The notes beneath the pieces are model-generated. The model had not been told where the DNA came from. It made no database searches and saw only the letters and a program-made list of their open reading frames with translations. A stretch of 64,000 nt of DNA from the NCBI RefSeq assembly GCF_019175285.1, contig NC_056522.1:62254193-62318192 (forward strand), written 5' to 3'. Source of the stretch: Sceloporus undulatus (Eukaryota > Chordata > Lepidosauria > Squamata > Phrynosomatidae). The translations under genes and the position numbers were made by a program. Positions 56,818 through 64,000 of this stretch are shown piece by piece; the stretch's first letter is position 1; each line of letters opens with the position of its first letter.

Positions 56818-57211
56818 TACTAACAAAATTGCATGTTGAATTCATTCCTTATGTTTAAATTATTTAGTACTAAAATATCCGATTGTTTTGACAAGATCCA
56901 GCTTCCCTTTTAGATTCACCAAAGGGAAGAAAAACTATGCTGCTTGAGTCTCTCTTATCTTAAATGCTTAGGACCATAAGTGTTTTGGATCGGCATATAC
57001 ATAAAGAGATATTTTGGACATGAGACCCAAGTCTAAACATGAAATTCATTTATATTTCATATACACCTTATACACATAGCTTGAAGATAATTTTATACAT
57101 AATATTCTTAATAATTTTGAGCATAAAACAAAGTTTGTGTACACTGACCCATCAGAATGCAATGGTGTTACTATCTCAGCCACCCATGAAAAGGTTTTGG
57201 ATTATGAAGTA

Positions 57212-57465
57212 CAGTGGTACCCCGGGATACGAAATACCCACGTTACGAAATTTCCGGGATACGAAAAAATCCCATAGGAAATAACTGTTCCGGGTTACGA
57301 AGGTTATTTCGGGTTACGAAGAAAATTTTGGTGCTTTTCGGCGCTATTTCACACGAAATCGCGGCTTTTCCCCATTAGCGCCTATGGGTTTTCGGCTTGC
57401 GAAGGCTTTTCGGGTTACGAAAGCGGCGGCGGAACGAATTAATTTCGTAACCCGAGGTACCACTG
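57212..57465 (+). mobile_element. 254-bp MITE, copy 1 (TTACGAA family)
   Basis: Ends CAGTGGTACCCCGGGATACG and CGTAACCCGAGGTACCACTG form long terminal inverted repeats with TA on both sides. The inside is built of repeated GGGTTACGAA and GGGATACGAA words. About 92 percent identical to the copy at 62282. Confidence 0.9.
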
Positions 57466-58290
57466 TAGTTTGGATTTTTGAATGTGAGATAAGGAAGACT
57501 CAACCTCTATTATAAAGCAGAACCTCTGGCATCTAGGAAAGTGTTGCTTAGTACACAAACAGATTAACGCTGTAGGTTTAGCCTATAAAGTGTTACTTAC
57601 ACTAAGCAGCACTACAAATATCCACAAAAGGAAATGAAGCGAACAGTACTTGTCAATATCTTACATGTGCAGGGATTTCATAATAATAATATTAAAAAAA
57701 ACAATGTCACCTTGATAAAATCAAGAATAGTTGGTATTAAACCACAAAATTATAATGAAAGAAAAATTCATGAATGATTTCTCTCCAATATTTTTTTTGT
57801 CAAGGAACAGGCATGGGGAGAGAGGATGACAAAGACTGTTTGGATACAAATTCTCTTTCCAGACCTGCTTTCCAACAGAGACAATTGTTAGTCAGGGCAT
57901 CCTCATTAGTAGTTTCTCTGATCATGAGATTATTGTGTTATGTACAGTCTCATTACTGAGTATGTGCACTAACAGGCAAGCTCTTTAATCTAACCTCTTG
58001 AGTGTTTATGTCAGCTGGATGCTTTCTCTCTTCTAAAGAATGTGTTATAATGCAAATACTCTGCTTAGCAAAGTTCCTGATTTCCTTATTCCCCATTTTC
58101 TCTCATCCTCTGCTCTTTCCCAGAACATCCCTCAAAATATAAAAAAGACCCAGAAACATATTTACTTCTAAGCATTTATAACACTGAACCCTGGTTAGGC
58201 ATCATGTAGAACAAAAAGGCTACACAAAAGCAGCAGCACATGATCCCAGCATATGATTTATTTCCAATTCTTTTATCAAGAGGGCAAAAA
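57466..58290. other. Intron 1 segment without recognised elements
   Basis: Nothing recognised. Confidence 0.35.
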
Positions 58291-58294
58291 TATC

Positions 58295-58445
58295 TTTATG
58301 AGAAGTCGAAGGCTTTCATGGCCGGCATCCATAGTTTTTTGTAGTTTTTTTGGGCTATGTGGCCATGTTCTAGAAGAGTTTCTTCCTGATGTTTCACCAG
58401 CATCTGTGGCTGACATCTTCAGAGAATGCTTGTTGGGGTTGGCCA
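58295..58445 (-). repeat. Dispersed lizard repeat with hammerhead-like core
   Basis: TCGAAGGCTTTCATGGCCGG and GATGTTTCACCAGCATCTG are words of a repeat common in lizard genomes. The family may be Penelope-like, but I am not sure. On the minus strand CTGAAGA (58416-58422), a 5-bp stem and GAAAC (58391-58395) resemble a hammerhead core. Confidence 0.45.
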
Positions 58446-58479
58446 AGGGTGCACTGCCCACACGTGCCTCAACCCTAGC

Positions 58480-58775
58480 ACATGACAAGGGTGTCAAAAT
58501 GGCGGCGCCCTATACAGATGGGTGCCGCCATTTTGACGCAATGGATGCCTAGCATCTGCACATTGCGGCGCCATAATGATGACATGAGTGCGGCATTAGC
58601 GCACTGCGGCATCATTATGGTGCCGCAAAAAGAACCCGCTTTCCGCGGGTTCTTTTTGCTCCACGAGGGAGCCGCGCAGTTTGTCCGCTGTGGCTTCCTC
58701 ACGGAACAAACCAGGGTGCTGGCAGACTGCCCTTTTTGGGTGGTCTGTATTAGGCCTTTATTCTGTAATTCTATC
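58480..58775. mobile_element. Hairpin-family DNA element
   Basis: The right end GGTGGTCTGTATTAGGCC matches the end type of 55870-56180. Perfect 15-bp arms lie at 58625-58639 and 58645-58659. Long inverse blocks (GGTGCCGCCATTTTGACGC, CGGCGCCATAATGATG against CATCATTATGGTGCCG) make it largely palindromic. Confidence 0.65.
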
Positions 58776-59917
58776 ATCCATCCCCTTCTCTTCCCTTTAG
58801 CAGCAGGCTGGTCTCCAAATGTGCTGCATAGCAGGTAAGAGACTGGCTAGACAAGACTGTGTGAGGAAGAGGTAGGAGAAGCAGATGTTGCCATTTTCCT
58901 GCATCAGCTGGAAGTATGAAGGGCAATGTTTATCTGATTGGGATAACAGGTGGGAAATCTGTTACTACTACTGTATTATAATCTGATATAACATGACTAA
59001 TTATATTTGGATTGGATTGTAAATGTGCTCCCTACATAGCTGAAGAATGTACTTTTTCATTTTTGTTTGATGAAACAACTTGACAGTACAGGAACTTGGA
59101 TTTCAAAATAGCAAAAATATAATTCTGTTTCCCTTTCAGCATTTAAAAACTAAACTTATGGGCAGTGGAGAATTACTTAAATGTCAACTATTATTTCCAA
59201 ATTCCCATTCAAAATAATTTAACCTCTTACAGACATTTAATTAGAAGCATTGCTGATTTTCCAGTTTTTTTTACCTGCCAGTTTAATAATTCTTGAAAGC
59301 CATGACTTTCAGTTTCAGTAAACAAATAAGTTCTTAACACAATGGAAACATACTTACTTTTGGCACAGCAGTTATTTTCTTTTTCAGGAGTGTACATATG
59401 TTACTTTGAATATCCATACCGATTCTAATTTAACACAAAATTATAGAGCAATCTATCCAGTTTTACTTATAGGAAAGTTCCATCATTTTCAACAGGATTT
59501 GCTTCCTACTAAATATACTTAGGATCACAGGACATAACTGTAAATTCTATTGGGAGTAGGGAAGCGAAGTGGTGTATTACTTGCCACTACTAAAGTTGGC
59601 TGGGATAAGGCGAGTGTATATAGGGTTCATCAAGCTTTTCACCCTTGTTAGACCAAAGAAATAGCACAAAAGAATAAAGAATAAATTTATAATGAATGTT
59701 ACCTGCCCACTCCCTAGTCTTCCTCCACAAAGATTCAGCTGTGCAACAGCAGGAATGAAGAGTAAGCCAAGGCTGAGATTTGGTAGAAGGGACTTATGTG
59801 GAGAAACAATGACGAAACCAGGAGATTGGGGAGTAGCAGGAGGTCCATGGTTTTAGAGCACTAGTCTTCCATTAGGGGGATCATGGCCCACACAGGATGG
59901 TTTGTAGCAGCAACAGT
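58776..59917. other. Intron 1 segment without recognised elements
   Basis: Nothing recognised. Confidence 0.35.
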
Positions 59918-60060
59918 ATTACCTTTTATTTATATGCTGTCTTTCTCCCAGGATGGGATCCAAGGCAGCTTCCACAACAAAAATTAAAAAATGTTTACAA
60001 AAAGCTTTAAAATCACCATGTCAGTGTGAGGTAAAACATCAAAGTGGGTACCCAAATCTA
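59918..60060 (-). mobile_element. L2 LINE 3' end
   Basis: TTTTATTTATATGCTGTCTTTCTCC then GGGATCCAAGGCAGCTTCC. Confidence 0.65.
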
Positions 60061-60512
60061 TTTTTGAAATAAAAGTGTTCCATATCCAAAGGGGAAAGTG
60101 GCTCAGGGATTAATTTCCAGCCTAGTTCATAGCAGATCACATGTTTAGGACTTCAAACCATATGCTGTCCTGATGTCTCCTATGCTTTATAAATACTGCT
60201 ATTGTGTCTATACAGAGATAATACTGTCAGCATTAAATAATCCTTATTTATATGAATCCTTCATCTCATTATATGAATCCTTCGTCTCAAAATGCAATAT
60301 TGCTCTGAAATACTCACTTGAATCTTGGTCACTATTAAAACTAGTTATAGGTTATTACCCACTCCGGAAATTACATAAACCGGCAAGAGATTATAATTAT
60401 TAATCTCTCTAATTTCCTATGTTTCAAAAAAATAATAATCCCAAAATCTCATTTTTTTTACTACCACTTAGAGCTTAGTCCCCACCCTGTAAATTAGAGG
60501 GAAAGCACTCAC

Positions 60513-60615
60513 CATTTTTTGTAAGTTAATATGGTTCCTCAAACGTACTGCAGGGCAAAGAGATGACTTTTTTTAGGCAAAGAGTTTACACAGAGGTATC
60601 CGGAATCTGCTCAAC
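60513..60615 (-). other. Candidate non-coding 5' exon of CNST
   Basis: On the minus strand a 103-nt block is bounded by cttttttcacag and a strong donor ATG|GTGAGTGC. It lies about 8.3 kb upstream of the first coding exon and on the same strand. It has no long ORF. It ends in an ATG that, spliced to 52210, would read Met-Ser-stop. This is splice-site evidence only, and it could be a chance pairing. Confidence 0.4.
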
Positions 60616-61055
60616 CTGTGAAAAAAGAGGGTTTAAAAGTAAACAGGTATGCATGTGGGTGTTGTCTAAGAGAGGGATGCTAGAAAACTAACCACATGAA
60701 ATTTAGACTAGTGGGAGATATACTGTTATCTTCATCTTGGTAAATCATACTTATCAGCCAGACAACCCCTTTGACTTTGTTCAGCTACCAAAGATGTTTT
60801 TCAAACAAGAATTTAATAAGAACTTGAGCATCAGGATCATTGACACAAAGTCCAAAACATGAACTTAGAAATACCTTGATTAACCATAATAGTCCTATGG
60901 GATTCTCTGTAGGTTTTTATTTTTTACAAGTGTTGACATGATTATCACCACAACGTGTATAACACTGGCCTCTGTAGAACACTAAGATTTGAAATGTAGC
61001 TTGCTAGACATAACTCTTAAAAACATTCCCAAAATCAAAGATAATTCAGCAGATC

Positions 61056-61125
61056 TAACCTGGAGCTGTTCAGGATGCTGACTACAACCCCTGTTAGCCT
61101 CAGCCTGTGTGGCCACTGGCCACCC
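61056..61125. mobile_element. hAT-like MITE fragment
   Basis: ATGCTGACTACAACCCC and GTGTGGCCACTGGCCACC resemble the core of the family at 15364. Confidence 0.4.
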
Positions 61126-61127
61126 TG

Positions 61128-61515
61128 ACTATTATCATTATTATTTTTGTTATTTTATTCATTTATAGCACACCTTTCTTTCCCCCAATCATGAGATACA
61201 AAGCAACTTAGAAAATATTATAACAAATAGAGATTAAGATATATAACAACCATCAGCAAAATCATATAAAAATTTAAAATACAATTAAACAATTCACAGA
61301 ATTAAAAACACTTAAAATTCATTAAAAACAAAAACCAAACAAGATGGTTCACAATTAAAAGCACATTTACCATCCATTCTTTAAAGCCTGTTCTAATAGA
61401 AAAATCTTCAGTTGGCAATGGAAGGACACTAAGAAGGGAATCATTTCACCCTTCCTAGGAAGGGTGTTCCAAACCCTTCCTCTGGAAACAGCTACCAAGA
61501 AGGCCCTCTTCAGGG
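61128..61515 (-). mobile_element. L2 LINE 3' part, left of a nested block
   Basis: The (ATT)-rich start and CACACCTTTCTTTCCCCC mark the 3' end; TTCCTAGGAAGGGTGTTCC and AAGAAGGCCCTCTTC lie in the body. It stops abruptly; matching L2 text resumes at 63853. Confidence 0.7.
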
Positions 61516-61614
61516 ACATAGCCAGGATTTTGGGAAGGGGGGAGTCCAGACTAAGTGCCACCATTTTGAGAGGCTAAGAGCCCCCCCAGACACAAAAAGA
61601 GGGTCGCGCATTTA

Positions 61615-61812
61615 CATTAGAATGGCACCACTTGAACTTCCGTTATGGCTCTGTGCTGCTATGGAATCTTGGGATTTGTAGTTTTGAGGAGCTGTTTGGC
61701 CATCTCTGTCAGGTGCTGCAACAAACTACAAGTCCCAGCATTCCACAATATGGAGCCAAGGGCAGCTAAAGTGGCATCAAACTGGATTATTTTTTTCAGT
61801 GCAGATGCAAAC
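61615..61812. mobile_element. Palindromic MITE, diverged
   Basis: GGCACCACTTGAACTTCCG on the left, GTGGCATCAAACTGGATTAT on the right and a TATGGAATCTTGGGATTTGT core. Confidence 0.7.
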
Positions 61813-62009
61813 TGAGTCCTTCCTCTGAAGGCATTTACATCAGATAAATTCAGCTCAATAAAGCAAAGCGCAGCTGTTCAAGCAATGAGCGGCAGCCACT
61901 CTGTTCATGCTTTGAGACACTGCATTCCAACTTCTGAGCTGAGCTAAGAACCCAGGCTGCAGCCACACAACATTTCATTCCCACTTCCAAGAGGGATTTT
62001 TAATTCCAA

Positions 62010-62050
62010 CACACACACACACACACATACTACATACACACATGCACACA
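62010..62050 (+). repeat. (CA)n microsatellite
   Basis: ACACAC runs interrupted by TACTACAT. Confidence 0.85.
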
Positions 62051-62068
62051 ATTTTTAATTCCAAGACT

Positions 62069-62121
62069 CATCTATCTAACTGTCTGTCCATCTATCTGTC
62101 TATCTGTCTATCTATCGACGG

Positions 62122-62174
<53 letters not shown>

Positions 62175-62176
62175 GT
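62069..62176 (+). repeat. (TCTA)n microsatellite
   Basis: TATC units with a CGACGG interruption near 62116. Open frames over it are artefacts. Confidence 0.95.
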
Positions 62177-62281
62177 CACAATTTTAAATTCCAAGACATT
62201 ATACCTTCCTTTCTTTTTATAAAAAACAAACCCCTTTAAGAGAATCCTATTTTGGGAGAAAGGCAGGATATAAAATCAATA

Positions 62282-62535
62282 CAGTGGTACCTCGGGATAC
62301 GAAATACCCAGGTTACGAAATTTTCGGGATACGAAAAAATCCCATAGGAAATCATTGTTCCGGGTTACGAATGTTTTTTCGGGATACGAAGAAAATTTTT
62401 GGTGCTTTTTTCGGCTTTTTCGCACGAAACGCGGCTTTTCCCCATTAGCGCCTATGGCAATTCGGCTTACGAAGGCTTTTCGGGTTACGAAAGCGGCCGC
62501 GGAACGAATTAATTTCGTAACCCGAGGCACCACTG
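62282..62535 (+). mobile_element. 254-bp MITE, copy 2 (TTACGAA family)
   Basis: Ends CAGTGGTACCTCGGGATACG and CGTAACCCGAGGCACCACTG with TA on both sides. Same length as copy 1. Confidence 0.9.
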
Positions 62536-62647
62536 TACATACAAAATTATTGTGCAATAGTCCATCAGTGCATGGCTTGCATTATAAGACTTTATAACTT
62601 TAGAACGTTATACATTTAAAAACAATTAACATCACAGTAGGCTCAGA

Positions 62648-62755
62648 GTGCTATAGAATCATGGAATCATAGAGTTGGAAGATACCCCAAGGGCCATCCA
62701 GTCCAACCCCATTCTGCCATGCAGGAAATCTCAATCAAAGCATCCCCAAACAAAT
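62648..62755 (-). mobile_element. CR1 LINE 3' end
   Basis: AGAATCATGGAATCATAGAG is the CR1 3' octamer tail in reverse, then TTGGAAGATACCCCAAGGGC and CATCCAGTCCAACCCC. Confidence 0.75.
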
Positions 62756-62822
62756 TATGTAATGGGAGTGTCCATCTACATTATAGAAAGATATACTATA
62801 GATTAATGCTATAGAAAATCAC

Positions 62823-62885
62823 CACCTTGAGTCCGTATATTGGGAGAAAGGCGGGATATAAGAAAATAATAATAACAACAACAAT
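62823..62885 (+). mobile_element. L2 LINE 3' end, about 60 bp
   Basis: CCTTGAGTCCGTATATTGGG and AGAAAGGCGGGATATAAG then AATAATAACAACAAC. Confidence 0.7.
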
Positions 62886-63025
62886 ATCTGGGTATTGTAG
62901 TTTTGTGAGATACTGTATTTAGCCTTCTTTGTCAGAGAGCTCTGGTGCCACAACATACTACAAATCCCAGGATTTTCCATAGCATTAAAGTGGTGTTGAA
63001 GTGGATTATTTCTGCAGTGTGCAGC
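62883..63025. mobile_element. Palindromic MITE, left-truncated
   Basis: CTACAAATCCCAGGATTTTCC and GAAGTGGATTATTTCTGCAG match the family at 11071. Confidence 0.65.
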
Positions 63026-63295
63026 CTTATTAGACTGAAGTTCCCAGCAATCTGTGGTGCTGCTGGATGATGGGGCCTGCAGACTAGCATTGCTTGGAGC
63101 AGAGCTATAGGACTCCACAGCCCCAATTCATCCTCTGGCAGAATTTGGGGGAAACTCCTTTAAAAAGGCAAAAATAAGGAAAATAAAAACTCCTTGCAAA
63201 GTAAAACTCAGAGGTCTGCCAATGGACTTTGCTTCCAAGGCAGGAGGGCAGAGAGGCCCAGACCTTTAGATTGATTCCTTAGGTTAATTAATTAA

Positions 63296-63385
63296 TCCTA
63301 GAATCCTAGAGTTGGAAGAGACCCCAAGAATGGCCATTCTGCCATGCAGGAACTCTCAATCAAAGCATCCCCATTGATATGCTGA
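63296..63385 (-). mobile_element. CR1 LINE 3' end
   Basis: AGAGTTGGAAGAGACCCC and GCCATGCAGGAACTCTC as at 62648. Both copies break off at the same text, CAATCAAAGCATCCCC. Confidence 0.7.
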
Positions 63386-63439
63386 AAAGGGGCCAGCTAA
63401 GTGTATTTTATTTTATTTTTCTTTTAAAAATGAGAAAAA

Positions 63440-63852
63440 ACAAGGCTGGAAGGAGCCAGAAAAGGGCCAAGCCTTGATATCTGGACCCCAGAACATACTC
63501 TAACTCCCAGAATTCCATAGCCATGAGCCAGAATGGAGCCAAGCGTCAATATCTGGACCCCAGAGCATACTCTAACTCCCAGATTTCCATAGCCAAGAGC
63601 CACAAAAGAGTTAAATCGCTTCCAAACCTGGTTATTTCTTGAGTGTGGATGCAGCCCGGTGCAGCCTTCTGTCCCTGCTTCTCTCTCCTCCAGGGCTTTT
63701 TGGCTCCTCCCCCTCAGGCCCCTCAAAAAGTTTAGGGGTGGCATTTGCACTCCTCCTGGCTTTGCCAGGGCCAGGAGGAGAGGAAAGGTGCTTGCTGGAG
63801 CGCGTGTGTGCACGAGTGCAGCCCCAAACAAACGCCAGGGGCCAGGGCGCCA
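63440..63852. repeat. Second locus of the 72-bp minisatellite with GC-rich flank
   Basis: Two units (ATATCTGGACCCCAGA) start at 63477 and 63549, 72 bp apart, followed by TTGAGTGTGGATGCAGCCC, as in 39300-39330 (CCAGTGTGGATGCAGCG). The GC-rich flank also recalls the inside of the hAT element at 38679. hAT ends are not seen here. Confidence 0.65.
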
Positions 63853-63965
63853 CTTCTTAAAGATCTTAGGTAGGCTTCTACAAGGAAATACAGTCCTTCC
63901 GATAACCTGGATCCAGGCCACACGGCTTTACAGACCATAAGCAGCACTAGGTCCAACATACCCAG
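63853..63965 (-). mobile_element. L2 LINE body, right of the nested block
   Basis: AGATCTTAGGTAGGCTTC and AATACAGTCCTTCCGATAACC match the L2 text that follows the break at 61515. Confidence 0.65.
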
Positions 63966-64000
63966 AGGATTCCAGGTTAAAGAAGGCTGCAAAACAACAG

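Noticed and set aside
62042-62239. Open frame with Leu-Ser-Ile-Tyr repeats
   Set aside because: It is a translation of the TCTA microsatellite.
63620-63850. CpG-island promoter of CNST
   Set aside because: It is GC-rich, but it lies within a repeat that also occurs at 39.3 kb and is flanked by L2 sequence, so composition alone is weak evidence.
52211-64000. TFB2M exons, expected head-to-head with CNST from human gene order
   Set aside because: No matching coding segment was recognised; it may lie to the right of the window.

Overview
The window looks like lizard (squamate) nuclear DNA, probably iguanian. The grounds are a tRNA-headed Sauria-type SINE, many lizard-type L2 and CR1 LINE ends with (AAT)n tails, and a dense set of short DNA transposons (hAT-like, Tigger/mariner-like and palindromic MITEs). 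The species assignment is inference from repeat content. Three 10-N gaps show that this is assembled sequence.

One host gene is well supported: consortin (CNST, also known as PPP1R64), on the minus strand. I rebuilt ten coding exons from 52157 (ATG) down to 13603 (stop). All ten have GT donors and AG acceptors, and every junction keeps the reading frame. The total is 2085 nt, or 694 residues plus stop, against about 725 in human from memory. Two exons are micro-exons (31 and 22 nt) and two introns are under 400 bp. The protein has an acidic N-terminus, a TPR-like helical block, a long fast-evolving acidic middle, an RVxF-type PP1 docking motif and one C-terminal membrane segment. A candidate non-coding 5' exon lies at 60513-60615. 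If it is real, its terminal ATG makes a two-codon upstream ORF across the splice junction.

Layout, left to right: 1-7.5 kb is intergenic, with an unidentified minus-strand coding relic (about 2.2-5.7 kb) broken up by inserted repeats, then SINEs and a Tigger-like MITE. 7.5-13.6 kb is mostly repeat-free AT-rich sequence whose right part is probably the CNST 3' UTR. 13.6-60.6 kb is CNST, with introns full of L2, CR1, SINE and MITE copies. 60.6-64 kb is upstream DNA with an L2 copy split by a cluster of younger insertions.

The more unusual observations are: a 1.1-kb non-autonomous hAT element with a perfect 8-bp target duplication and two internal minisatellites, both broken by N gaps; the same 72-bp minisatellite period at a second locus 24 kb away; twin 254-bp MITEs built from iterated TTACGAA-like words; a repeat family whose internal hairpin keeps perfect 15-bp arms at two loci despite sequence change; a 93-bp tandem duplication open in both strands; and a hammerhead-like core in a dispersed repeat. 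No bacterial-type operon, CRISPR array, functional tRNA or rRNA gene, or intact mobile element was found.
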